64,000 bases of DNA from Acidobacteriota bacterium (GTDB lineage Bacteria; Acidobacteriota; Vicinamibacteria; Vicinamibacterales; UBA823): contig PCAK01000033.1 of assembly GCA_002730525.1 (NCBI GenBank), positions 62,001 through 126,000 on the forward strand, written 5' to 3'. Below the pieces are notes generated by a model. The model saw only the letters and a program-made list of their open reading frames with translations, had not been told where the DNA came from and did no database searches. Made by a program: the position numbers and the translations under genes. This document shows, in pieces, positions 16,317-26,278 of this stretch; positions within the stretch are counted from its first letter, which is position 1; each line of letters starts with the position of its first letter.

Positions 16317-19004
16317 TCAGCTCTTCGCGTCCTTCCAGTTCGGGCCGACGCCGACGTCCACCGTCAGCGGCACCTTCAACGTCGCGGCGTGCTCCATCCG
16401 CTCCTTGACGAGCGCCGCGAGTGCCTCGGCCGCCGATTCGCGGACCTCGAACAGGAGCTCGTCGTGGACGGTCAAGATCATCCGAGCGTCATCGCGATCC
16501 ATCAGATCGGCGTGCAGGGCGATCATGGCCCGCTTGAGGATGTCGGCCGCCGTGCCCTGGATCGGCATGTTCACGGTGACACGTTCGGCCGCCGACCGGA
16601 TCTGCCGATTGCGGCTGTTCAGTTCGGGGACGAGGCGGCGGCGCCCATACAGTGTCGTGACGATGCCGGAGGCTCTTGCGGTGTCGAGCGTCCGCTCGAT
16701 GAACGCCCGGACGTCGGGGAAGCCGTCGAAGTACGCATCGATGAACTCCTGCGCGGCGGTCTGCGCGACGCCGATGTCCTTGGCCAAGGTGAACGCCGTC
16801 TTGCCGTAGAGCAGGGCGTAGTTGACGATCTTCGCGCGTCGCCGAAGTTCGTGCGGGTCGAGGTCGCTGTCGGCTCCGAAGATCTTCTCCGCGGTCTGGT
16901 CGTGAATGTCGTCGCCGCGCTGAAACGCCGCGATCAGGCTGGCGTCGCCAGACAGATGCGCCAGGACCCGCAACTCGATCTGCGAATAATCGGCGGAGAT
17001 GAGGAGATGCCCGGGCTCTGCCACGAACGCACGACGGATCCGGCGCCCGACCTCGGTACGAATCGGGATGTTCTGCAGATTGGGATCGCTGCTGCTGAGC
17101 CGTCCGGTCGCGGCGACCGCCTGGTTGAACGATGTGTGAACCCGGCCGGTGTCGGGGTGCACTAGAAGTGGCAGCGCATCGACGTAGGTCCCCTTCAGCT
17201 TCTGGAGCGAGCGCCACTCCAGGACGAGGCGCGGGAGTTCGTGCGTCTGGGCCAGCTCCTCCAGGACCGCCACGGCCGTCGAGGCGGCGCGCGTCTTGCT
17301 CGTCCGCTTCGAGGCGGGCAGGTCGAGCTTCTCGAACAGTACCTGGGCCAGCTGCTTCGGCGAGTTGATGTTGAACTCCGCATCGGCCAGTTCGAAGATA
17401 CGCGTCTGATATCCCGCCAGCTCTTTGTCGAGTTGCGCCGACTGCTCGGCGAGTGCGGCGGTGTCAATGTGGACCCCGGCCTCTTCGACGTCGACAAGGC
17501 ACGGCACGAGCGGCAGCTCCAGCTCGCGGTACACAGAGTCGACACCCTCGCGTGCCAGTGCCGGCCGGAAGCGGTCGCTCAACTGCAGCGCCAGGTCGGC
17601 GCGCTCGCCCGCGAATCCGGCCGCGACGTCGATCGGCAGTTCGCCGAACGGCGTCGCCTTCGTGCCCTTACCCCGGATCGATTCCTCGGTCATGGCGCGG
17701 TAGCCGGTTTGATCCAGCGCCGCCTCTTCGAGGCCGTGCGCCGACTTCGTGGCGTCCAGCGCATAGCTGGCCAGCATCGAGTCGTCCGCGAGGCCCCCGA
17801 GGCGGATGCCGTGGCGCCGGAGAACGATGGCCGCGAACTTCAGGTCGTGGGCGACCGTGCCGGCAGCCGGGTCCTCGAGCACTGGCGTCAGTCTCGCCAG
17901 CGCATCGGCTGGGCTGAACTCGGCAGGTGCGTCGAGCGCTGTGTGTCCGATCGGGACGTAGCGCGCCGAGCGCGGTGCGGTCGCAAAGGCCAGGCCGACG
18001 ATCGCGGCGCGCATCGCCACCGGGGTGTCGGTGAGCATGTGCAGCGCATGCCGGTCGCTGCCGGCCAGTGCGTCGACCAGCGTCTCCAGGTCGGCGGTGG
18101 TGGAGACCGCGCGATAGTCGGTGTCGGTCGTCTCCGCCGTCGGGGCGTAGTCGGCGAGGAGGGTCCGGAACCCGAGCGACGAGAACAACTCGAAGCAGCG
18201 CGCCGGGTCCGGGCCATCGAACCGGACGCGCTCGAGGTCGAGGTCGATCGGTGCGGCGACGTGGATCTGCACGAGATCACGGCTCAGACGCGCTGCCGCA
18301 GCGTGCTCGGTGAGTGCCGTCCGATACTTTCGCTGTGTCACCCGGTCGGCCCCGGCGAGCAGTGCGTCGAGCGTCCCGTGCTCACCGATCAGGGCCCGGG
18401 CGCCCTTCTCGCCGATCCCGGGCACACCTTTCACGTTGTCGACCGCGTCGCCCATCAGGGCCAGGACGTCGACGACCTGATCGGGCCGCACACCGAACTT
18501 CTTCTCCACGCCCGCCGGGTCGAACCACGTACCGTCGTCCTTCGGGTTGAAGACGGCGACACCGTCGCCGACGAGTTGAAAGAAGTCCTTGTCGCCCGTG
18601 ACGATGACGACGTCGAGCCCGCCGTCGGCGGCCTTGCGGGTCAAGGTGCCGATCACATCGTCGGCCTCGTAGCCCGGCAGCGTGAGCACGGGGACCCCGA
18701 GCGCCTCGCACGCCGCGTGCACCCACGGAACCTGCTCGACCAGATCGTCAGGCATCGGCGCGCGGTTGGCCTTGTACTCGGCATCGAGCTCCTCGCGAAA
18801 CGTGGGGCCCTTCACGTCGAATGCGGCGGCGATGTAGTCGGGCTGCTGATCATCCAGGAGCTTGCGCAGCATCGCCACGAAGCCGTAGACCGCGTTGGTC
18901 GACCGGCCGTCTGGACCGGTCAGCCCGCGAATCGCATGGTAGGCCCGGTACATCTGCGAGCTGCCGTCGACGAGCAGCAGGCGTCGCCGTGTGGACTGGT
19001 TCAT
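16317..19004 (-). CDS. polA: DNA polymerase I, 3'-5' exonuclease site degenerate
   Basis: 895 residues. The 5'-3' exonuclease domain (about 1-300) has LLLVDGSSQMYRAYHAI, GYEADDVIGTL, TGDKDFFQLV and GVPGIGEKGA. The polymerase domain (about 500-895) has SADYSQIELRVLAHLSGD (motif A), RRRAKIVNYALLYG (motif B) and TVHDELLFEV (motif C). In the middle domain the proofreading residues are gone: the D-x-E motif reads LHMLTDTP, the motif II Asp is replaced in HDLKFAAIV, while one Asp remains in AGERADLALQL. It therefore resembles Taq-type enzymes that lack proofreading. It serves Okazaki-fragment processing and repair. Confidence 0.96.
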   Translation of the reverse strand: MNQSTRRRLLLVDGSSQMYRAYHAIRGLTGPDGRSTNAVYGFVAMLRKLLDDQQPDYIAAAFDVKGPTFREELDAEYKANRAPMPDDLVEQVPWVHAACEALGVPVLTLPGYEADDVIGTLTRKAADGGLDVVIVTGDKDFFQLVGDGVAVFNPKDDGTWFDPAGVEKKFGVRPDQVVDVLALMGDAVDNVKGVPGIGEKGARALIGEHGTLDALLAGADRVTQRKYRTALTEHAAAARLSRDLVQIHVAAPIDLDLERVRFDGPDPARCFELFSSLGFRTLLADYAPTAETTDTDYRAVSTTADLETLVDALAGSDRHALHMLTDTPVAMRAAIVGLAFATAPRSARYVPIGHTALDAPAEFSPADALARLTPVLEDPAAGTVAHDLKFAAIVLRRHGIRLGGLADDSMLASYALDATKSAHGLEEAALDQTGYRAMTEESIRGKGTKATPFGELPIDVAAGFAGERADLALQLSDRFRPALAREGVDSVYRELELPLVPCLVDVEEAGVHIDTAALAEQSAQLDKELAGYQTRIFELADAEFNINSPKQLAQVLFEKLDLPASKRTSKTRAASTAVAVLEELAQTHELPRLVLEWRSLQKLKGTYVDALPLLVHPDTGRVHTSFNQAVAATGRLSSSDPNLQNIPIRTEVGRRIRRAFVAEPGHLLISADYSQIELRVLAHLSGDASLIAAFQRGDDIHDQTAEKIFGADSDLDPHELRRRAKIVNYALLYGKTAFTLAKDIGVAQTAAQEFIDAYFDGFPDVRAFIERTLDTARASGIVTTLYGRRRLVPELNSRNRQIRSAAERVTVNMPIQGTAADILKRAMIALHADLMDRDDARMILTVHDELLFEVRESAAEALAALVKERMEHAATLKVPLTVDVGVGPNWKDAKS

Positions 19005-19058
19005 CGGGGATCCGGCTCGGCAGCGTGGATCGTGAAAGTCGCGCGAACCGCGGGCGAG

Positions 19059-19067
19059 AGTATACCA
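19059..19067 (-). promoter_or_regulatory. Extended -10 promoter of polA
   Basis: The minus strand reads TG-G-TATACT, close to the full consensus, about 54 bases ahead of the polA ATG. No -35 box is evident. Predicted transcription begins near 19052. Confidence 0.55.
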
Positions 19068-19106
19068 GCCTGGGGTTGGAGGCAGGAGGCCGTCGCCGCG
19101 CCCGCG

Positions 19107-20666
19107 TCAGCTCGGAAGATCGACTCGCAGGTCGTGTGTGAGGATCTCGCCTTCGCGGATCCTGAGCCGGTCGGCGTTTCGGTTCAGCCGCCCGAGCACC
19201 GCCGGGTCGAACCAGGAGCCCTGTTCGATTCCGTCGACGCCGACGACGTAGTACTCGCCCGCCGGCAGGCCGCGCACCTGGTAGTGTCCGTTCTGATCGG
19301 GACGGCCCACCGCGACCTGCCGCGATTGCGATCGCCACAGTTCGGGGTCGGTCGAGAACACGAGCACGGTCAGTTCGGACACCGGCCGTCCGGTGCCGTC
19401 CGACACGAGACCCGAGAGCTCCGAGACCTGATCGGTCAGCACGACACTGACGTTCTCGATTTCGACTCTCGGCGTGAGTTCGAGTGGCGCGTCGGTCATG
19501 TCGCGGCCGTCGACATAGATCGTCTTCAGGAGCCAGGGGTCCGGCGCGTCGACCTGGAACAGATGTGCCCCCATCGGCACGGTGGTCAGTCGGAAGATCC
19601 CATTGGCGCCGACGCCGATCGAGCCGTTCGTCCCGAACGGCAACGTTTGCAGCGGGCGGGTGGAGATGCGCACGCGTGACAGGGCGTCATCCGGTGGGAG
19701 CGTGTTCGATTCGAACACGACCGAGCCGCTGATGGTCGCGCCAGCGGACAGCATCATGGTCAGGCCGCTCAGTTCGCTTCCGGCGACCGTGATCGACTGC
19801 ACCGCGAACAGCGGATTCTCGCGGCGTCGCCCGCCCGACCGGGCGACGGCCAGATAGCGACCCGGCGGCACGTTGCGTACCGTGAACGTCCCGTCCGACT
19901 GCGTCTGGGCGTCGAGTCCGCCGCCGAAGCCTCGCGCACCGCCGTCTGGGACGAACGAGACGGCCGATCGTGTCGCCGGCGCGCCCTCCGGCGACAGCAC
20001 GAGCCCCGCGACGCGCACCGTCGGCACCAGTTGCACGCCGAAGCTCACGCCGGTCATTTCCTGCGCCAGGCCGACGGTGAGCGGCATCGCCTGGGCGGCG
20101 CTCGTGATACCGGGGTAGTAGGAGGGAGCGTAGCCCATGTCCTGCTCGACCTGGCTGGCCCGCCCGAAGCGGCCGCGGGCCTGGCCGCCGCCGTCGATGA
20201 AGCGTGCAACCGCGCTGACATAGTAGGTGCCCGGGGCCAGGCCGTACACGCGGTACTGACCGCGATCGTCGCTGGTATTGGCGCCGACGGCCGCCAGCCG
20301 ACGTTCACCCTGGCGGTACTCGTGGCGCATGGCCCGCACCCCCACGCCCGCCAACGGCTCGCCGACCTCGTCCACGACCTGGCCGGTGATGACGGAGCCG
20401 CGGGGGAGCGCGAGGTCGATCTCGTCCAGGGTCTCGCCCTCGCCGACCTCCAATGGTGTGCCGGGTTCGAGGACGCGGCGCTGGCCGAAGGTGACCGACA
20501 CGAATCCAGTCTTCGATGCCGTCACCGTGTACCGGCCCGGCGGCAGTTCCTCGAGTCGGTACCGTCCGTTGGCCTCGGTGACCGCCGCGCGCCAGCCGCG
20601 CAGCTCGCCCGACGTCACGCGGAGATAGGCGTATCTGACCGGCTGGCCGGTGTCTGCGGCCACCAC
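19107..20666 (-). CDS. Secreted carboxypeptidase-regulatory-like repeat protein, 5' end out of frame
   Basis: 519 residues from a GTG that falls inside the first domain, so the true start is lost in this frame. The protein is a chain of beta-sandwich carboxypeptidase-regulatory-like/SpaA-like repeats: GWRAAVTEANGRYRLEELPP near the start, GQYRVYGLAPGTYYVSAVAR, FTVRNVPPGRYLAVARSGG, FRLTTVPMGAHLFQVDAP and GHYQVRGLPAGEYYVVGVDG. Such proteins in Acidobacteriota are usually exported and of unknown function. The open frame continues upstream past 20833 to a stop without any Met, while a perfect signal peptide lies in another frame at 20750-20833. A one-base frameshift around 20700-20750 would join them. 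Confidence 0.7.
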   Translation of the reverse strand: MVAADTGQPVRYAYLRVTSGELRGWRAAVTEANGRYRLEELPPGRYTVTASKTGFVSVTFGQRRVLEPGTPLEVGEGETLDEIDLALPRGSVITGQVVDEVGEPLAGVGVRAMRHEYRQGERRLAAVGANTSDDRGQYRVYGLAPGTYYVSAVARFIDGGGQARGRFGRASQVEQDMGYAPSYYPGITSAAQAMPLTVGLAQEMTGVSFGVQLVPTVRVAGLVLSPEGAPATRSAVSFVPDGGARGFGGGLDAQTQSDGTFTVRNVPPGRYLAVARSGGRRRENPLFAVQSITVAGSELSGLTMMLSAGATISGSVVFESNTLPPDDALSRVRISTRPLQTLPFGTNGSIGVGANGIFRLTTVPMGAHLFQVDAPDPWLLKTIYVDGRDMTDAPLELTPRVEIENVSVVLTDQVSELSGLVSDGTGRPVSELTVLVFSTDPELWRSQSRQVAVGRPDQNGHYQVRGLPAGEYYVVGVDGIEQGSWFDPAVLGRLNRNADRLRIREGEILTHDLRVDLPS

Positions 20667-20833
20667 GACGCCGGTGATCGTCCCCGTGCCGGTCGCCGAC
20701 TCATCGGCCGTGCCGCTGCCGTCGCGGGGCGCACCCCACCCCGCCGCACCGGCTGGGCGTGGGCCATCGCTGCCAGGGCCGGGCAGAATAGGCTCAGGAC
20801 GACGAGGCGTAGGGGCGGGTGAGGGCGTGGCAT
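20667..20833 (-). other. Signal-peptide segment separated from the downstream gene by an apparent frameshift
   Basis: From ATG at 20833 the minus strand encodes MPRPHPPLRLVVLSLF followed by CPALAAMAHAQP, a textbook signal peptide with an AHA cleavage site. The frame then becomes Arg-rich and stops at 20615. The frame that continues the downstream repeat protein is offset here and reads PAGAAGWGAPRDGSGTADES before GTITGVVVAADTGQPV. The junction is rich in runs of four C or G (20722-20745), where a lost or gained base is likely. It may be an assembly error or real decay. Confidence 0.6.
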
Positions 20834-20907
20834 CGGGCTCTGTCAGACTATGACTCTTCCGACGGGGCAGCTATTTCATCCGCCCTCGGCCCTGCACCCG
20901 ATCTGGG

Positions 20908-21642
20908 CTACAGCGCCAGGATGGTCCCGACTCCGGCGACGATCAGCACGACCTGGCGGACGGCGCTGCTGCCGATCGTTTCGCCCCGGTGCAGGTGCGG
21001 GATCAGATCGGCCATGGCCACGTAAAGGAAGCTGCCGGCCGCCAAGGCCAGCAGATACGGCAGCGCATCGGGGACGACCTCGGCGGCGGCGTAGACGACG
21101 ATGGCGCCCACGACGGCGCTCGACGCCGACAGGGCGTTCAGTAACAGCGCGCGGCGCCGCGAGAAGCCGGCGTTCAACAGAATCGCGAAGTCGCCGACCT
21201 CCTGCGGGATCTGGTGCGCGGCGACCGCCAGCGCCGTGCTGATCCCGAGTGGGACCGAGACGAACACCGAGGCCGCGATGACCGCACCGTCGGCGAGGTT
21301 GTGGACGGCGCCGCCGATCAAGATGAGAGTCGCGCTCGCGTCGTGGACGTCGCAGTCCTCGGTGTGGCAGTGACGCCAGAGGACGAGCTTTTCGACGACG
21401 AACAGCGCGAGGATTCCGGCGAGCAGCGCGGTGAATACCGGCACCGGTGCGAGCTGTCTGAGCGCCTCGGGTACGAGGGCCAGCAGCGCCACGCCGAGCA
21501 GCGTGCCGACCGCGTAGCTCAGGAGCGACGGCACAATCCGGTGGCGAAGGGCCGCCGGGAGGGGGAGCAGGGCGGAGGCGACGAAGAGGCCGCCGAGGCT
21601 GCCCACCAAGCTGAGGCCGGCCGCCGTTGCGAGCAGTTGCAC
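20908..21642 (-). CDS. ZIP family divalent metal transporter
   Basis: About 244 residues from the GTG at 21642 with some eight hydrophobic segments. The metal-binding helices carry GGAVHNLADGAVIAASVF (helix IV, H-N-x-x-D-G) and AAHQIPQEVGDFAILLNAGF (helix V, H-Q-x-P-Q-E), the core motifs of ZIP transporters. A His/Cys-rich loop (LWRHCHTEDCDVHD) lies between helices III and IV and may bind zinc. It probably imports Zn or Fe across the inner membrane. The frame stays open upstream to 22242, but that part is Arg/Ser/Pro-rich shadow of two gene fragments and is excluded. GTG choice is based on where hydrophobic family-like sequence begins. Confidence 0.82.
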   Translation of the reverse strand: MQLLATAAGLSLVGSLGGLFVASALLPLPAALRHRIVPSLLSYAVGTLLGVALLALVPEALRQLAPVPVFTALLAGILALFVVEKLVLWRHCHTEDCDVHDASATLILIGGAVHNLADGAVIAASVFVSVPLGISTALAVAAHQIPQEVGDFAILLNAGFSRRRALLLNALSASSAVVGAIVVYAAAEVVPDALPYLLALAAGSFLYVAMADLIPHLHRGETIGSSAVRQVVLIVAGVGTILAL

Positions 21643-21677
21643 GCCGGGGATGATATCAAGGTGGCGGAGGGAATCGC

Positions 21678-21785
21678 CTAGCGTGTGGCGACGTAGCCGC
21701 GCCGAGCGCGGACGCGATAGCCGGAACCCGGCACCTCCACCTCGATGGAATGCCACCGTCCGTCGCGGTGGCTCTCCGCTACACG
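21678..21785 (-). pseudogene. C-terminal remnant of a VWA-domain-type secreted protein
   Basis: This minus-strand stretch reads ESHRDGRWHSIEVEV and ends RARRGYVATR-stop. That ending resembles the last strand of the VWFA-related secreted proteins common in Acidobacteriota (pattern DGRWHxIxVxV ... VRARxGYVA). Upstream of it the frame loses sense, exactly where another gene's N-terminus ends in a different frame. The piece is probably what remains after a deletion. Family identity is from pattern memory on about 35 residues. Confidence 0.45.
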
Positions 21786-22162
21786 AGCCGGAGCGGGTCT
21801 GGCGGAATCCGCTCCTCGGTGGCCAGCCTGCCGGCGCCGACCGTCGTGAGCACGAGGAGGCCGACGACGAACAGGGCGTGGACCGTCGTCGACGCGACGG
21901 CGGGCAACCCGAAGGGGCGGGTGTCGTGAATCGGACACTGAAAGAGGGCGGCGGCACCACCGGGCGTTGCGGGCGTCGCACTCTGCCCGCTCGCGAGGGC
22001 GCGCATGACCCGCATCGCTTCGGCCTGCGCGATGAAGCCGTCGGCCACCGTGCGAACTGACCCGCCGGCGACCCACTGTGCGACGAGTCGGTCTGGCACC
22101 TCGGCGGCAATTGCCAGTTCTCGCGGTGAGAACACCTCCGCCTGGGCGAGGGAAGAATCCAT
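21779..22162 (-). pseudogene. N-terminal remnant of a TonB-like energy-transducer protein
   Basis: 127 codons. The start MDSSLAQAEVFSPRELAIAA and the following EVPDRLVAQWVAGG look like a small helix-turn-helix-like module, and residues about 90-115 form a membrane helix (VASTTVHALFVVGLLVLTTVG). It then reads TEERIPPDPLRLV and stops. In Acidobacteriota I recall TonB-family proteins with this head and a DPMRLVFL stretch leading into a Gly/Pro-rich periplasmic arm; here everything after that point is missing and a VWA-type C-terminus follows in another frame. A truncated, probably non-functional gene is the best reading. As a standalone membrane protein it cannot be ruled out. Confidence 0.5.
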
Positions 22163-22364
22163 CGATTGTCTGGCTCGTGTCGCCGCCGCCGCGCCTCCTG
22201 GTGGCCGACGGTTGCGCCGGACTCCTGGCTCGAGAGAGGCAAAACTCTTGCCGGGGCCTGTCTCGAGCCCCGTAACGGTTTTCGGCCGTTTTCGTCGAGT
22301 TCTGTCCGGTGGGTTGGCCGGCGGGCCGGGCGCTGTGCTCGGTCCGCGACAGGAGATGCCCTGT
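22163..22364 (-). other. Spacer with a weak hairpin, no gene seen
   Basis: About 200 bases between the methyltransferase and the TonB-like remnant. It holds a short inverted repeat at 22274-22290 (AACGG / CCGTT with a seven-base loop) that could be a weak terminator for the methyltransferase, though no clear U-run follows on the minus strand. I find no convincing coding frame. Confidence 0.3.
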
Positions 22365-22937
22365 TTAGACGACAGATTTCGTGGCTTCGAAGAAGGCGAG
22401 GCCGGCCCGCTCGGCGAGCCGGCGCGTGGCCTTGAAGCCCTCGGCGCCGAGCGCTGGTTGGGCGCCGCCCGACGCCGCGTAGGTCGGGTCGATGGTCGGC
22501 CTGCTCAGCAGGGCGCCCAGGCCGCCACGCGGCACCCGCTCGATGACGAGGACCCGTCCCCCCGGTCGGAGGACCCGCAGCGTCTGCTGGAGGCAGGCCA
22601 CGCGCCGCTCGGGCGCGAGTCGGCCGACCAGGTCCCAGAGCACGGCGACGTCGAACGCGTCGTCAGGGTAGGGTAACGCGCCGTACTGCCCGTGTTCGAT
22701 CTCGACGAGCACCCCCTCCTTGGACGCGGCCTTCCGGCCACGCTCGCAGCCCTCGGGGTCGTCATCGATCGCGTTGGCCTGGCCGGTCAGCCCGACCTTG
22801 GCGGCGATGGCCGCCATCATCTTGCCGTTCCCGCACCTCAGCTGCAGCAACCGGTCGCCCGGCTTCACGCCGGCCATCGACACTTCGAGTGCGTGCGGGC
22901 CGGCGCCTTCGCGAAACAGCCTCATCGATCGCCTCAT
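22365..22937 (-). CDS. Class I SAM-dependent methyltransferase
   Basis: 190 residues from the ATG at 22937 (the next Met at 22925 is also possible). The Rossmann core is visible: GDRLLQLRCGNGKMMAAIA is motif I, with Arg where most enzymes have Gly, followed by ANAIDDDPEGCERGRKAA and the strand FDVAVLWDLVGRLAPERR, then LRVLRPGGRVLVIERVPRGG. These fit a UbiE/methyltransferase-11 type enzyme. The substrate is unknown. It diverges from inositol-3-phosphate synthase with 16 bases between starts, so both genes appear to share one promoter region. That pairing could hint at a lipid or inositol-linked role but proves nothing. Confidence 0.8.
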   Translation of the reverse strand: MRRSMRLFREGAGPHALEVSMAGVKPGDRLLQLRCGNGKMMAAIAAKVGLTGQANAIDDDPEGCERGRKAASKEGVLVEIEHGQYGALPYPDDAFDVAVLWDLVGRLAPERRVACLQQTLRVLRPGGRVLVIERVPRGGLGALLSRPTIDPTYAASGGAQPALGAEGFKATRRLAERAGLAFFEATKSVV

Positions 22938-22953
22938 GATATAGTCTTGCGCC
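22938..22953. promoter_or_regulatory. Sixteen-base divergent promoter for methyltransferase and inositol-phosphate synthase
   Basis: On the plus strand TG-A-TATAGT (22937-22945) is an extended -10 with eight bases to the GTG at 22954. The minus strand over the same bases reads ACTATATC running into the methyltransferase ATG. One short AT-rich core could therefore serve both directions. The plus-strand transcript would be nearly leaderless. Upstream promoter bases of each lie inside the other gene. Confidence 0.45.
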
Positions 22954-24267
22954 GTGAAAAACTCTAATGAAATAGCGCCTGCAACGGGCAAACTGGGCAT
23001 CCTGCTGGTCGGGCTGGGCGCCGTGAGCACCACGTTCATCGCGGGCGTCCACGCCGTCCGTCGCGGCCTAGCCGCCCCTATCGGGTCGCTGACCCAGATG
23101 GGGACGATCCGCCTCGGCAAGCGGACCGACGGCCGGTCGCCACTTATCAAGGACTTCCTTCCGCTGGCCGCGCTCGACGACATGGTCTTCGGCGCGTGGG
23201 ACATCTTCGAGGACAACTGCTACGAGGCGGCGAGGACGGCAGGCGTGATCGAACCAGACCTGCTGAGTCAGATGAAGGATGAACTCTCGAGCATCAAACC
23301 GTGGCCGGCGGTGTTCGATCGTCGCTACGTGAAGCGGTTGGACGGGCCGAACGTCAAGAAGGGCGCCAGCAAGCGGGACCTGGCCGACCAGGTGCGCGCG
23401 GACATTCAGCAGTTCAAGACGGCGAACGGGGTCGATCGGCTGGTGATGGTCTGGTGTGGCAGCACCGAGGTGTTCATGACCGAGGGCGAGGCCCACGCGT
23501 CGCTGGAGGCGTTCGAGCGGGCGCTGGACGAGAGCGACGAGGCCGTGCCGTCGAGCATGGTCTACGCTTACGCGGCGCTCAAGGAAGGCATTCCATTCGC
23601 GAACGCCGCGCCCAACCTGACGGTCGATACGCCCGCGATGCTCGAGTTGGCGGCCCAGACGGGGTCGCCGCTCTGCGGGAAGGACTTGAAAACTGGACAG
23701 ACGTTGATCAAGACGATCATCGCGCCGGGCTTGAAGGCGCGGTTGCTCGGTATCGCCGGGTGGTACTCGACGAATATTCTCGGCAACCGTGACGGCGAGG
23801 TACTTGACGACCCCGAGTCATTCAAGACGAAGGAAGAGAGCAAGAAGTCGGTGCTCGACTACATCCTCCAGCCCGATCTGTACCCGTCGCTCTACGCTCA
23901 ACTCTGTCACGTCGTCCGGATCAACTACTATCCGCCGCGCGGCGACAACAAAGAGGGCTGGGACAACATCGATCTGGTCGGCTGGCTCGGGTATCCGATG
24001 CAGCTCAAGATCAACTTCCTGTGCCGTGACAGCGTGCTTGCGGCGCCGATCGTCCTCGACGTTGCGCTATTTCTCGATCTCGCGCAGCGGGCCGGCATGA
24101 GCGGCATCCAGGAATGGCTGTCGTTCTATTTCAAGAGCCCGATGCATGCGGCCGAGCTGTACCCCGAGCACGACCTGTTCATTCAGCTGATGAAGCTGAA
24201 GAACACCCTTCGGCATCTCAAGGGCGAAGAACTGATCACGCACCTCGGCCTCGAGTACTACGACTGA
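22954..24267 (+). CDS. ino1: Inositol-3-phosphate synthase
   Basis: 437 residues with a GTG start. The NAD-binding start KLGILLVGLGAVSTTFIAG, the RLGKRTDGRSPLIKDFLPLA stretch, WDIFEDNCYEAA, VDRLVMVWCGSTEV, SPLCGKDLKTGQTLIKTI, WYSTNILGNRDGEVL and the INYYPPRGDNKEGWD block all match the long bacterial/eukaryote-like myo-inositol-1-phosphate synthase family. It converts glucose 6-phosphate to inositol 3-phosphate in the cytoplasm, the first step to inositol lipids, mycothiol-like thiols or inositol osmolytes. Which of these applies here is not visible. Acetyl-CoA synthetase follows 24 bases on and may be co-transcribed. Confidence 0.93.
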   Translation: MKNSNEIAPATGKLGILLVGLGAVSTTFIAGVHAVRRGLAAPIGSLTQMGTIRLGKRTDGRSPLIKDFLPLAALDDMVFGAWDIFEDNCYEAARTAGVIEPDLLSQMKDELSSIKPWPAVFDRRYVKRLDGPNVKKGASKRDLADQVRADIQQFKTANGVDRLVMVWCGSTEVFMTEGEAHASLEAFERALDESDEAVPSSMVYAYAALKEGIPFANAAPNLTVDTPAMLELAAQTGSPLCGKDLKTGQTLIKTIIAPGLKARLLGIAGWYSTNILGNRDGEVLDDPESFKTKEESKKSVLDYILQPDLYPSLYAQLCHVVRINYYPPRGDNKEGWDNIDLVGWLGYPMQLKINFLCRDSVLAAPIVLDVALFLDLAQRAGMSGIQEWLSFYFKSPMHAAELYPEHDLFIQLMKLKNTLRHLKGEELITHLGLEYYD

Positions 24268-24291
24268 CCACTGACGGTCGAACGCGGCGGT

Positions 24292-26261
<1,970 letters not shown>

Positions 26262-26265
<4 letters not shown>

Positions 26266-26278
26266 ACACCGGTTCTAG
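26262..26278. repeat. Inverted repeat spanning two convergent stop codons
   Basis: CTAGACACCGGTTCTAG is a near-palindrome whose two CTAG ends supply the TAG stops of acs (plus) and the OppF-like gene (minus). It is the only non-coding DNA between the genes. Its stem is short, so it may be chance or a minimal two-way terminator. Confidence 0.35.

Noticed and set aside
17241-19679. Very long plus-strand open frame opposite polA (about 812 codons)
   Set aside because: It is the antisense of a certain polA gene in GC-rich DNA, is Arg/Gly/Val-rich without domain features, and has no promoter or ribosome-binding site.
21643-22242. N-terminal 200 residues of the open frame leading into the ZIP transporter
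   Set aside because: Arg/Ser/Pro-rich sequence that is the out-of-frame reading of the TonB-like and VWA-like fragments; the family sequence begins near 21642.
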